The notes: generated from the sequence alone by a model not told the origin. 11,814 bases of DNA from Bacteroidota bacterium (GCA_023423285.1 JAFAFV010000226.1:1-11814); one strand, 5' to 3'; shown: positions 1 to 7,550, counted from the stretch's first letter. Made by a program: numbers and translations.

Positions 1-2987
1 AGTGTCCAGTCAATATTTCTGCGGCTTTCGTAACCATAGGTAAGCAATGCTTTGCTGCTGTTGCGCAAATTAGTCACATCAACCCCCCATACTGTGCTTT
101 GCCTGTTGAACGAAAACGTGTTGGCAATAATCGTATTTAAAGTAATAAGATTGTTGTCGTTCAGGTTATATTGAAAAGGATTGAATTCAAAATTTCCTTG
201 CGCACCGGATTTCTTATTGATCTGCATAGAAGTCATCAGGCTCATACGCGATAGAAACTTTTGTGCTTTACCAGCGTCTTCTTCACGCCAAAGCATTTTG
301 GGCGTTACCTGAAAACTATAATTGAGCGTAACATAGTTGGCCTTGATATATTCGTTGGTGGGTGTAAATATCCTGATGAATTTTGCCTGATCCTGAAACG
401 CCGCCAGCTCAAATTCATTCAACTGTTGCACACCATCTTCATTGTAATCAATCCAGGTATACTGGCCGGTACCGGGTGGCACTTCAAGGTAAGCATACGC
501 GCGCTTTTGCTCCTGGCCGCTGCCAATTTCGTACAGCAGATTGCCGGTAAGAAAACCGTTGAACTCGTTCATCACGTACTCGAGGCGGCTGAGCAGCGTA
601 TTGTCCTCCTGCTGCCTGCTCACGGTGCTGTCATACACTTTTAGTTTTCTAAAAGTAGTATTCAGGTAAAACTGCCTTTTAGCATTTGCTAATATTTCTG
701 TTTGAAGATTTACATTATAACTTCTGTCGCCACGCACAAAGTGTTGATGTACCGGGTATTGATCACTTCTTGTAAAAAAGCTGATGCCGTATCGGTTTTT
801 CTTTGCCTCATCTGATCGTAAAAAAAGCGTATAGGTATCAAATGAAAAAGCTGTTGCATTTAATGTGTCGGCAATGCTGCTTCTGCTATTGTTTTTTTCC
901 AGCGTGTACCGCGCACCGATGCGCCAGTTATCAAGCCATTCCAGCTTTTTACTAATGTCTGCAACAGGCCTTAAAAAATATCCATTGTTAATAGCGCCGC
1001 TGTAGTGAGTAATAACAAACTCGTTGTTAAAGATCCAGTCCTTCCAGTTTGTGTGTTGGTACAAAGCATTTTGAAACCCGGTGTAATGATCGCTGCGGTT
1101 ATAATTGGTAAAGCGGTAAAGCAGGCTGTTTCCTGTTTTGCTTTTCAACCCTGCTGATGCCTTTATAATGTTTTCATCGGCTTTTTCCATTAGTAACGGC
1201 AGACCCCAATTGCGCGTAAACTCTACATTTCTAAGCCGTTCCAATGGCTGAAATTTTTGCTGAACAAACTCATAATCCACTGATGACAGTAGCTGTAGTT
1301 CGTTCTTCTGCTTTACAAGCTTTGTATTAGTCAAGTATACTTTTGCAGCAAAGCCTTTATCATCACCATTGTGTATCGGCGAGAATGTATTGACATCATA
1401 ACTGCTGGCGGCCACTTCAGTTTTCAGCAACGTGCTTTTGCCAATATCGTAATCAACAGCCAGGTTCATCAATTGCTGCCGCTTAGGTGTGATGAGGATC
1501 ATCACGGGCTCATAATTCCCTTGAGGCTGCCCATCAACCCGTGGCACGTAAGTAAACACTTTGCCGTTGGCATTATTGGCATCGGCAATATAATTACCCC
1601 GGCCAAAGCCAACTTCTGTAAAAGCGAGGTTATATAAAGTCCTGGTAGCATCTGTGGAATATCGGTAAAATGAATCGACCACCACGCTGCCCACGCTGTC
1701 ATAAATTTTTTCATACAAAATTTTTCCCGATGCAAATGTGTCCACCACGGCAGAAGGATAAAAAGCATTTTGGATGCTATCGCCAATATGGTATAAAAAC
1801 TGCCTTTGCCGGTTGTCAAGCGTTTGATTGATTGACGAGTTTCTGGCATCGCTGTTGTTGAAATAACCCACCCTTAATTTCAGCCTTTTATTAAATTCCA
1901 GCTCCTGCGTAGCAAAAATGTTGGTATTTAAATAATTCCTGTCGGCGTATTCAAATTCAATTTGTATGCGGCTGTCTTTGGTAATCATTCTGCGTGGCGT
2001 AAAAGTCACCTCGGCCGTGTTGTAGTTAATCACGTAGTCCTGGTCTTCGCCGCGCTGTAACAATTCGCCATTAATAAACACTCTTTCGGTATTGGCCAGC
2101 ACTATAAAAAAAGTTTCATTATTCGCACCTGTAAGCCTGTATGGGCCCTGGTTCCCTTCCAGGCCATTGAATACATTTCTTGTAAATTTTCCTTTAGCCA
2201 CCGAACCGCTCACAAGGGTTTGCGATTGCATATTTTTGGTAAGTTGATTAGCCGTTTGAAATGACAAACCCTGCAAGCGTTTATAAAAATTCATAAAATA
2301 GCTTCTCGTTTCCCTGATGTCCAGGTCGCCGATGTTCAGTTGCCAGTTGTTTTTACTAAAGCGGATGTAAACCTGGTCAAACTCATTAAGCTGCTGTGTA
2401 TTGCCATCCGGCTGAATGGGAATATTATTATCACTGATGGCGGCCTGCAATTCAATGCTATCAGCCAGGTAGCCGCTCAGTTGTATGTTCATGTTTGAAT
2501 TTAAAACCGCACTTTGGTTGTTGCCAAAACCAACCTGGCGGCCAAAACTGCCCTGCGCGTTGATACTGCCAAAATCAAACAAATTTCTATCAGTAGCTTT
2601 AGGCGCAAGGGGCACTGGCATTGGCGCAGCAGAATAGATAACGAGGCTGTCAAAATTCATGCGCTGAACACTGCTGTTTAGTTTGAAAGGAAACACCCTG
2701 TAACGAACCACGATGAATGAAAGAGCCAGCTTTGCTTTCCAGGTAAGAATCGCGTTCACCGCGTCCAGTTCATAAGCGCTGCTATCAACCCCTACCATAT
2801 AAAATGTATTTGGAATAATACTCAGAGAGTCTAACTGAATACTGTTTTGCACGGTCACAGCAATCGTTTTTTGTCTCAGGTTGCTTGCAGGCACACCCTG
2901 CCCGTTGCTTTCAAAATAAAGAAACAAAGGCAGAATAATAAATATGAGGCTGCAGCGAATTTGCAAATAGTCAATTTTAAAAAACAA
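1..2987 (-). CDS. Large secreted, probably outer-membrane protein of unknown function (partial, C-terminus outside the window)
   Basis: One reading frame stays open on the minus strand from the stop TAG at 3003-3005 to base 1, giving about 995 residues with no end. After the start comes a signal peptide: basic residues, a hydrophobic run CSLIFIILPLFLYF, then a likely cleavage near SNGQG. Around residues 155-215 lies a conserved-looking block containing NIPIQPDGN (188-196) followed by a NIGDLDIRE segment. Next is a region with NTERVFINGELLQRGEDQDY, and then a long series of alternating polar and hydrophobic stretches rich in Asn, Tyr and Arg, typical of beta strands ending in an outer-membrane barrel. 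An EF-hand-like loop starts at residue 847. I recall such blocks from large uncharacterised Bacteroidota surface proteins and, more loosely, from SprA; this is memory, not a search. The start is uncertain: TTG at 2987 is used here, TTG at 2966 is equally possible, and no in-frame ATG exists before 2798. It is divergent from dut. Confidence 0.8.
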   Translation of the reverse strand, partial: MFFKIDYLQIRCSLIFIILPLFLYFESNGQGVPASNLRQKTIAVTVQNSIQLDSLSIIPNTFYMVGVDSSAYELDAVNAILTWKAKLALSFIVVRYRVFPFKLNSSVQRMNFDSLVIYSAAPMPVPLAPKATDRNLFDFGSINAQGSFGRQVGFGNNQSAVLNSNMNIQLSGYLADSIELQAAISDNNIPIQPDGNTQQLNEFDQVYIRFSKNNWQLNIGDLDIRETRSYFMNFYKRLQGLSFQTANQLTKNMQSQTLVSGSVAKGKFTRNVFNGLEGNQGPYRLTGANNETFFIVLANTERVFINGELLQRGEDQDYVINYNTAEVTFTPRRMITKDSRIQIEFEYADRNYLNTNIFATQELEFNKRLKLRVGYFNNSDARNSSINQTLDNRQRQFLYHIGDSIQNAFYPSAVVDTFASGKILYEKIYDSVGSVVVDSFYRYSTDATRTLYNLAFTEVGFGRGNYIADANNANGKVFTYVPRVDGQPQGNYEPVMILITPKRQQLMNLAVDYDIGKSTLLKTEVAASSYDVNTFSPIHNGDDKGFAAKVYLTNTKLVKQKNELQLLSSVDYEFVQQKFQPLERLRNVEFTRNWGLPLLMEKADENIIKASAGLKSKTGNSLLYRFTNYNRSDHYTGFQNALYQHTNWKDWIFNNEFVITHYSGAINNGYFLRPVADISKKLEWLDNWRIGARYTLEKNNSRSSIADTLNATAFSFDTYTLFLRSDEAKKNRYGISFFTRSDQYPVHQHFVRGDRSYNVNLQTEILANAKRQFYLNTTFRKLKVYDSTVSRQQEDNTLLSRLEYVMNEFNGFLTGNLLYEIGSGQEQKRAYAYLEVPPGTGQYTWIDYNEDGVQQLNEFELAAFQDQAKFIRIFTPTNEYIKANYVTLNYSFQVTPKMLWREEDAGKAQKFLSRMSLMTSMQINKKSGAQGNFEFNPFQYNLNDNNLITLNTIIANTFSFNRQSTVWGVDVTNLRNSSKALLTYGYESRRNIDWT
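414..449 (-). other. EF-hand-like calcium loop inside the large surface protein
   Basis: Residues 847-858 read DYNEDGVQQLNE. This places Asp, Asn and Asp at loop positions 1, 3 and 5, Gly at 6 and Glu at 12, the ligand pattern of an EF-hand or dockerin-type calcium loop. It follows a Trp-Ile pair and is followed by FELAAF. A single loop without flanking EF helices would suit a structural calcium site in a secreted protein. Calcium binding is inferred from the pattern only. Confidence 0.5.
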
Positions 2988-3086
2988 AAATCGGCTTTTT
3001 TTCTATGCTGGCATTTGTGACGAGGCAAGCTACAGCAACACATATTGTGCAGCGCATTTAAAGGAATGTTAAATAAAATGCAGGTA

Positions 3087-3114
3087 TAGCTTTGGTGCGA
3101 AGGTTTTATCTTTG
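3087..3114 (+). promoter_or_regulatory. Two candidate Bacteroidota -7 boxes before dut
   Basis: Two perfect matches to TAnnTTTG, the -7 element of the Bacteroidota primary sigma factor, lie just before the dut ATG: TAGCTTTG at 3087-3094 and TATCTTTG at 3107-3114. The first would give a leader of about 20 nt. The second would start the transcript almost at the ATG, making it nearly leaderless. Neither has a clear TTG -33 element at the usual spacing, so this call rests on the -7 boxes and their position alone. Confidence 0.4.
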
Positions 3115-3119
3115 CTCAC

Positions 3120-3563
3120 ATGCCTGTTTTATTAGTAAAAATTGTTAACCATTCGCGGCATCCGCTTCCCGCATATGCCACAGGCGGTGCATCCGGCATG
3201 GATCTACGAGCGTCTCTATCAAAAAAAATTATATTAAAATCTTTAGAAAGAATTTTAGTGCCTACAGGCTTGTTTATTGAATTGCCTCAGGGATATGAGG
3301 CACAGATAAGGCCGCGCAGCGGACTGGCAATAAAACAGGGCCTAACCTGCCTGAATACCCCGGGAACGATTGATGCAGATTATCGGGGAGAAATAAAAGT
3401 AATTCTGATTAATCTATCGGCCGAGGAGCAAATTATTGAAGACGGCGACAGGATTGCACAAATGGTGGTGCAAAAAACAGAACAGGTACAATGGCAACCC
3501 GTACAGGAATTGAATATTAGCGAGAGAAGTGGCGGAGGTTTTGGTCACACGGGCAAGCACTAA
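3120..3563 (+). CDS. dut: dUTP diphosphatase (dUTPase), trimeric type
   Basis: The enzyme hydrolyses dUTP to dUMP and pyrophosphate in the cytoplasm, keeping uracil out of DNA and supplying dUMP for thymidylate synthesis. All five motifs of the homotrimeric dUTPases are visible in its 147 residues: ASGMDLRA (24-31), PRSGLA (65-70), PGTIDADYRGE (81-91) with the presumed water-activating Asp85 and the uracil-stacking Tyr88, GDRIAQMV (109-116), and the C-terminal RSGGGFGHTG (136-145), a variant of the usual glycine-rich arm with Phe141 and Arg136. The length is normal and the ATG is supported by two -7 boxes just upstream. It is the first gene of a plus-strand cluster. The next gene, DUF4292, starts 95 bp later with no strong terminator between, so cotranscription is likely. 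Confidence 0.96.
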   Translation: MPVLLVKIVNHSRHPLPAYATGGASGMDLRASLSKKIILKSLERILVPTGLFIELPQGYEAQIRPRSGLAIKQGLTCLNTPGTIDADYRGEIKVILINLSAEEQIIEDGDRIAQMVVQKTEQVQWQPVQELNISERSGGGFGHTGKH

Positions 3564-3658
3564 TGTCAGCTGCAAAATGTGCAGGCAATAATTATATATT
3601 ATTTTCGTTTTTTGAACTAAACAGATTTCATTTACTATTATTAAAATCATAAATTTTG

Positions 3659-4447
3659 ATGAGATATTTACCCCTAATATTTTTTATAGCCATTGCCCTC
3701 ACCTCTTGCAGCACACAGCGTAAAACACAGGCACCTCCAGGGCAATCGCCCGATACAGCCGTGGCCGTAACAATGGAAACCATGAGCTCTGTGCTCAACA
3801 ACATGAACGCAATAGATTACAATACATTTTCAGGTAAAATAGATGTGTCTTACAAGGACAACAAAGGCAAGAATTATAATTTTGATGTAAAGCTGAACAT
3901 GAAAAAAGACGAGTTGGTTTGGCTTTCTGCCACTGGGCCGCTGGGTATAGAAGTAGTACGCGCCCTCATCACAAAAGACTCTGTAAAAATTCTTAACAAG
4001 CTGGAAAAAACTTACACGCTCAGTAGCATCGGGTTTATACAGGACCAACTAGGCCTGCCCGTAGACCTGGCAACCATGCAGGACCTGCTGATCGGCAACC
4101 CCATATTTATTGATAAAGAAAGCAGCAGTTATGTAATGGAAGGGGGCAACATCCTTATTAGCAGCCAGACAAGGCATTTTAGAAACCTGCTCACATTGCT
4201 CATGCCCGGCTACCTGCCAATGATAAGCAAACTGGAAGATGTGGACGCAGCAAGGAACCGCTCAGCCGAACTTACATATAGCGATTACAAACCGCAGGGT
4301 GAAAAGCAATTTTCTGAAACCAGAAAAATAAAGGTTATGCACAAAGCAGATATTGACCTTGGTTTAAAATATAAATCTTATACCTTTAACGGAACTGTTT
4401 CCAACCCTTTTTCCGTTCCTTCGGGTTACAAAAAACTGTTTAAATAA
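3659..4447 (+). CDS. DUF4292 lipoprotein
   Basis: The product is a 262-residue lipoprotein. Its short signal peptide ends in the lipobox LTSC with the acylated Cys at residue 17. The following residues, STQRK, lack the acidic stretch of the Bacteroidota surface-export signal, so the protein probably faces the periplasm. The body resembles the DUF4292 family: SGKIDVSYKDNKGK (58-71), then WLSATGPLGIEVVR (88-101) and a Lys/Asp-rich KDSVKILNKLEKTY strand (106-119). The strand-rich pattern with LW and GPLG suggests a LolA/LolB-like lipid-binding fold, which is inference only. The ATG at 3659 is preferred over the TTG one codon earlier. The gene lies between dut and an EnvC-like protein, 62 bp before the latter. 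A role in outer-membrane lipoprotein or lipid handling would fit, but none is shown. Confidence 0.85.
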   Translation: MRYLPLIFFIAIALTSCSTQRKTQAPPGQSPDTAVAVTMETMSSVLNNMNAIDYNTFSGKIDVSYKDNKGKNYNFDVKLNMKKDELVWLSATGPLGIEVVRALITKDSVKILNKLEKTYTLSSIGFIQDQLGLPVDLATMQDLLIGNPIFIDKESSSYVMEGGNILISSQTRHFRNLLTLLMPGYLPMISKLEDVDAARNRSAELTYSDYKPQGEKQFSETRKIKVMHKADIDLGLKYKSYTFNGTVSNPFSVPSGYKKLFK

Positions 4448-4479
4448 AACAACGCCATAATTATAATTTTAAAATGACA

Positions 4480-4498
4480 GGAATTATTCAGTAATTCC
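4480..4498 (+). repeat. Short perfect inverted repeat between the DUF4292 gene and the EnvC-like gene
   Basis: GGAATTA (4480-4486) and TAATTCC (4492-4498) are exact reverse complements around a 5-base loop, 11 bases before the ATG of the EnvC-like gene. No T-run follows, so it is not a classical terminator. It could be a weak leader hairpin, a small operator, or chance in AT-rich DNA. Confidence 0.35.
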
Positions 4499-4509
4499 CA
4501 CAGGCAAAC

Positions 4510-6060
4510 ATGATTAGAACGACACTTTTCATTATAATTATTTTTTTTACAGGTATTCAATTGCCGGCGCAGCGCACCAGCGACAAAAGCAAAATGGAGA
4601 ATGAGCGCAGGCAAATACAGCGTGAGCTGCAGCAAATTGAAAATGCGTACAACGCCGTAAAAGGCATGTCGAAAGAAAACCTGGCACAACTGGCCGCCCT
4701 CAACAGAAAAATTGAGCTGCAGGAAAAATACATCAACAACATCAGCAGGGAAGTGCGCCTGCTGGATGATGATATTTATTACAGCGCGTTGGAGATTAAA
4801 AAGCTAAAGAACCAGCTTGATACCATGAAAGTGCATTACGCACGCACTATTGTTTATGCCTATAAAAACCGCAGCAATTACGACTACCTGAATTTTATTT
4901 TTTCATCTAATAATTTTAATGATGCTGTAAAGCGCGTGGCTTATCTTAAAAGCTACCGCAATTACCGGCAAAAGCAAATGGGCGATATTTTAAAAACCCG
5001 TGAGCTCATCTCTAAACGTTATGATCTTCAAAGGGCAACGAAGAACAGAAAGGAACTGGCATTGGAAGCTAAGGAAACCGAATTTGTAGTTCTGGATGAA
5101 CAAAGAAGTATAAAGGATTCTGTAGCAAAAACACTGGTTTCTCAGGCAGGTGATCTGCAAAAACAAATTGCCCGCAAAAAGCAGCGCGACAGTGAATTGA
5201 GAAGCAGCATTTCAGCCGTGGTAAGAAGTGAAATTGCCGAAGCCAGGAAAATAGCGCAGGAGGAGGCCCGCGCCAAAGCCGCGGCAGATGCTAAAGCACG
5301 TGCTGAAGCGCTAAAAAGGCAGCAAGCAGAAAATGAACAAAAAGCACTTGCAGATATAAAAGCTAAAGAACTAACAGCGCCACCGATTGCGGCTTCTGGC
5401 AGCGCCTTACCCGCGCCGGCAGAAGAAGCGCCAACTGATGCATTGAAGCCTACCAATCTTCCAAAATCTACAAGAGTGGGTAGTGGCTCATCCATTAACG
5501 CGCGTAATGTGCCACAAAGTAGCAACAGATCAATCGTGGCCAACCGAACGGTTGCCGTCAATCAACCTGCGGCCACACCACCGCCAGCCGCGCCTATAAA
5601 CAAGCCGCCTGCCGGAGGCTACCTTAATTACCAGGCTGAAGATATTGCATTAAATGCCGACTTTGCCCAAAACCGTGGCCGCCTGCCCCACCCGGTAGAC
5701 GGTGTGATCACACTTGGTTTCGGACGTTATAAAATTGAGGGTTTAGGCCCTTCCATTGTGGGCGATAATCCTGGCGTTACCTACACTACTGCCGTTGGTG
5801 CAACTGTAAGAGCCGTATTTGGCGGCGAGGTGGTAAGTATCTCACGCGTTGGCAGCATGTCGTTTGTAGTCATCAGGCATGGGAAATATTTTACGGCGTA
5901 CAGCAACCTCAGTTCTGTAAATGTTTCAAAAGGTGCTAACGTAAGCCGTGGCCAAACCCTGGGTAACGTGGGCGCTGATGAAGAAACCGGCAGTGGCAAA
6001 CTTGATTTTATTTTGATGGTTGAAGAACGAAACGTTGACCCCAGGGCCTGGTTGAGATAG
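4510..6060 (+). CDS. EnvC-like murein hydrolase activator: coiled coil plus degenerate LytM/M23 domain
   Basis: The 516-residue protein has a signal peptide (about 1-20, ending QLPA) and long coiled coils (about 27-115 and 155-230). Between them is the EnvC-type segment YLNFIFSSNNFNDAVKR (126-142). An Ala/Lys/Glu-rich helix (235-288) and a Pro/Ala/Asn-rich linker (about 289-375) lead to a C-terminal LytM fold (about 391-514, ending DPRAWL). The zinc ligands of active M23 peptidases are missing. The HxxxD region has become NPGVTY (420-425), YAHL has become YSNL (464-467), and LHFE has become LDFI (498-501, Asp499 in place of His). E. coli EnvC lost the same sites and activates amidases at the division septum. 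An amidase-activating role in the periplasm is therefore likely. No amidase gene is in the window. The gene ends the dut cluster and is followed by a strong hairpin. Confidence 0.9.
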   Translation: MIRTTLFIIIIFFTGIQLPAQRTSDKSKMENERRQIQRELQQIENAYNAVKGMSKENLAQLAALNRKIELQEKYINNISREVRLLDDDIYYSALEIKKLKNQLDTMKVHYARTIVYAYKNRSNYDYLNFIFSSNNFNDAVKRVAYLKSYRNYRQKQMGDILKTRELISKRYDLQRATKNRKELALEAKETEFVVLDEQRSIKDSVAKTLVSQAGDLQKQIARKKQRDSELRSSISAVVRSEIAEARKIAQEEARAKAAADAKARAEALKRQQAENEQKALADIKAKELTAPPIAASGSALPAPAEEAPTDALKPTNLPKSTRVGSGSSINARNVPQSSNRSIVANRTVAVNQPAATPPPAAPINKPPAGGYLNYQAEDIALNADFAQNRGRLPHPVDGVITLGFGRYKIEGLGPSIVGDNPGVTYTTAVGATVRAVFGGEVVSISRVGSMSFVVIRHGKYFTAYSNLSSVNVSKGANVSRGQTLGNVGADEETGSGKLDFILMVEERNVDPRAWLR

Positions 6061-6094
6061 CAACATTGTTATGAAATCAGGCGTTTAAAATACA

Positions 6095-6123
6095 GAAAGC
6101 AGTTATTTTTTCAAACTGCTTTC
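6095..6123. terminator. Bidirectional terminator hairpin between convergent genes
   Basis: GAAAGCAGTT (6095-6104) pairs perfectly over 10 bp with AACTGCTTTC (6114-6123) around a 9-base T-rich loop. It starts 34 bases after the EnvC-like stop. A T-rich tract (6131-6142) follows on the plus side, and an AT-rich stretch lies on the minus side. Its place between two converging genes (the EnvC-like gene and the aldo/keto reductase) supports a shared terminator. Confidence 0.75.
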
Positions 6124-6142
6124 AATACATTCCTTTTATTTT

Positions 6143-7099
6143 TTACTGCTGCGGCTCGCTGGCGTTTTCCAGCAACTCCAGATCTTCGGCATCCAACTGC
6201 AGTGCAGGTGCATCAATAATTGTTTGTAACTGATTTTTACTGGTAGCGCTCACAACGGGAGCTGTAATGACAGGGTTGGACAGAAGCCAGGCCAGCGAAA
6301 CGGTTGCAGATTGTGTGTTGTGCTTTGCAGAAATTTTATCCAGCGCTTGCAAAACCGCGAAGCCTTTATCCGTTAAATATTTTTTCGCGCCGCCGCCCCG
6401 TACACTTTTACCCAAATCCTCTTCTGAACGGTATTTACCGGTGAGAAACCCTGCTGCCAAAGCATAGTAAGGCATCACCCCAAGGTTGTATTTTTTTACC
6501 AGTGGCGCATATTCAGATTCAAATTTTACGCGCTCCATTATATTATACAGTGGCTGCAACGCAACATATTTGGGAAAGCCGTTTTGTGCTGATGCTGCCA
6601 AAGATGCCTCAAGCCTCGACGGCGAAACATTAGAAGCCGCGATGTACCTGATTTTGCCTGCTTTTACCATTTCATCATAAGCCGAAAGAGTTTCTTCAAC
6701 AGGCGTTTTTTCATCGTCAAAATGCGTGTAGTAAAGATCAATATAGTCTGTTTGAAGCCGCTGCAGGCTTTCATCAACCGATTTTAAAATATGTTTTTTG
6801 CTGATATCAACAGGATGTTCTTTGGTTTGAGAACCCACTTTAGTTGCTACTATTACATTACTGCGATTGCGCCGTGCACGCATCCAATTACCAATAATGG
6901 TTTCTGACTGCCCTCCGGTTCCGTTCACCCACCACGCATAAGTATCAGCCGTGTCAATAAAATTAAAACCAGCCGCGGTAAACGCATCTAATATTTCAAA
7001 AGATGCTTTCTCGTCTAAGGTCCATCCTAAAACATTTCCTCCAAAATTTATCGGAGCTACCTCCAAGGCTGAATGCCCGATCTTTACTTTATGAGTCAT
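6143..7099 (-). CDS. Aldo/keto reductase
   Basis: A 318-residue cytoplasmic NAD(P)H-dependent oxidoreductase of the aldo/keto reductase superfamily, a TIM barrel that reduces aldehydes or ketones. The catalytic tetrad appears intact: Asp49 and Tyr54 in IDTADTYAWW, Lys87 in VIVATKVG, and His126 in LYYTHFDD. Further family signatures are GQSETIIGNWM (63-73), the IRYIAASN segment, and SLAWLLSNP with VSATS near the C-terminus, part of the cofactor-binding region. It resembles the potassium-channel-beta/YajO-like branch of general-purpose reductases; the substrate cannot be told from sequence. It starts at ATG 7099, 94 bp after the VOC gene on the same strand. That gap carries a repeat pair that may be an operator, so it may have its own promoter. 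It ends 20 bp from the bidirectional hairpin. Confidence 0.93.
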   Translation of the reverse strand: MTHKVKIGHSALEVAPINFGGNVLGWTLDEKASFEILDAFTAAGFNFIDTADTYAWWVNGTGGQSETIIGNWMRARRNRSNVIVATKVGSQTKEHPVDISKKHILKSVDESLQRLQTDYIDLYYTHFDDEKTPVEETLSAYDEMVKAGKIRYIAASNVSPSRLEASLAASAQNGFPKYVALQPLYNIMERVKFESEYAPLVKKYNLGVMPYYALAAGFLTGKYRSEEDLGKSVRGGGAKKYLTDKGFAVLQALDKISAKHNTQSATVSLAWLLSNPVITAPVVSATSKNQLQTIIDAPALQLDAEDLELLENASEPQQ

Positions 7100-7158
7100 A
7101 ATAATTTTTTTTAGTCTGAATCCTGCTATTATAAATAACTAATCAGCAGGCTAATTGT

Positions 7159-7187
7159 TTGTAACCAATGTGCGCTTGTTACTAACC
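7159..7187. promoter_or_regulatory. Possible operator repeats upstream of the aldo/keto reductase
   Basis: TTGTAAC (7159-7165) and TTGTTAC (7176-7182) are near-identical direct repeats 17 bases apart, and GTAAC/GTTAC also form an inverted pair. The second copy extends to TAACC at 7183-7187. They lie 60-90 bases upstream of the reductase ATG. Paired GTAAC/GTTAC half-sites resemble operators of HxlR/YodB-type redox regulators, but no such regulator is in the window. No clear -7 box was found beside them. Confidence 0.3.
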
Positions 7188-7193
7188 ATACTC

Positions 7194-7544
7194 TTAAACT
7201 GCTTGTCCGAAGGTGAGTAAATTATTATCAGGATCTAATAAAGAAAATTCTTTTTGGTTCCAGGGTTTTGTTTGCAGGGCTGCATTAGGGTGAATGGATA
7301 TCTGCCTGTCGACCAACGATTGGTAAAACGCTTCAATATTATTAATGCGAATATAAACTTGCCCGTAATTTTCTTTGGGATTAAGGTCTTTAAACTCAAA
7401 AAAATGAATTTCGATATTGTCTTTTTGTACGATCAGGTAATTGCCATGATCGGCAAGTTCGCTGAATTGTAATTGTTGAATATAATAATTCTTTATGGCG
7501 TCAATATTACGCGTAGGCAATTTGGGAGAGATTGATGTAAGCAT
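7194..7544 (-). CDS. VOC-fold protein (glyoxalase / bleomycin-resistance type)
   Basis: A 116-residue member of the vicinal-oxygen-chelate superfamily. The two beta-alpha-beta-beta-beta modules are visible. The first runs from SISPKLPTRN through YYIQQLQF to NIEIHFFEF (43-51). The second runs from YIRINNIEAFYQSL through KPWNQKEFSLLDPDNNLLTF (92-111). The pattern, with IHFFEF and LLDPDNN, is close to bleomycin-binding (Ble-like) proteins, which sequester drug without catalysis. A metal-dependent set of ligands is not obvious. Drug binding is not shown and the family is very diverse. Its ATG lies 6 bases after the stop of the DUF1801 gene, so the two are very likely cotranscribed and possibly translationally coupled. 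Confidence 0.85.
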   Translation of the reverse strand: MLTSISPKLPTRNIDAIKNYYIQQLQFSELADHGNYLIVQKDNIEIHFFEFKDLNPKENYGQVYIRINNIEAFYQSLVDRQISIHPNAALQTKPWNQKEFSLLDPDNNLLTFGQAV

Positions 7545-7550
7545 ATATTT

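Noticed and set aside
1502..1849. Open frame of 115 codons on the minus strand
   Set aside because: It lies inside the large surface-protein gene in another frame; the real frame runs unbroken through the same bases with a sensible protein sequence.
3570..3584. CTGCA/TGCAG hairpin just after dut
   Set aside because: The stem is only 5 bp and the T-rich bases start about 10 bases later with interruptions; too weak to call a terminator.
5142..5561. Open frame of 139 codons opposite the EnvC-like gene
   Set aside because: Its Ala/Ser/Leu-rich product is the antisense reading of the Ala/Lys-rich helix and linker; the sense frame has clear domains.
3120..6060. A defence system hidden around dut, since dUTPases can belong to phage-related modules
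   Set aside because: The neighbours are envelope genes, no nuclease, toxin or phage gene is present, and the dUTPase looks like an ordinary housekeeping enzyme.
7122..7150. CCTGCT/AGCAGG inverted repeat between the reductase and VOC genes
   Set aside because: A 6-bp stem with a 17-base loop and no extension is plausible by chance.
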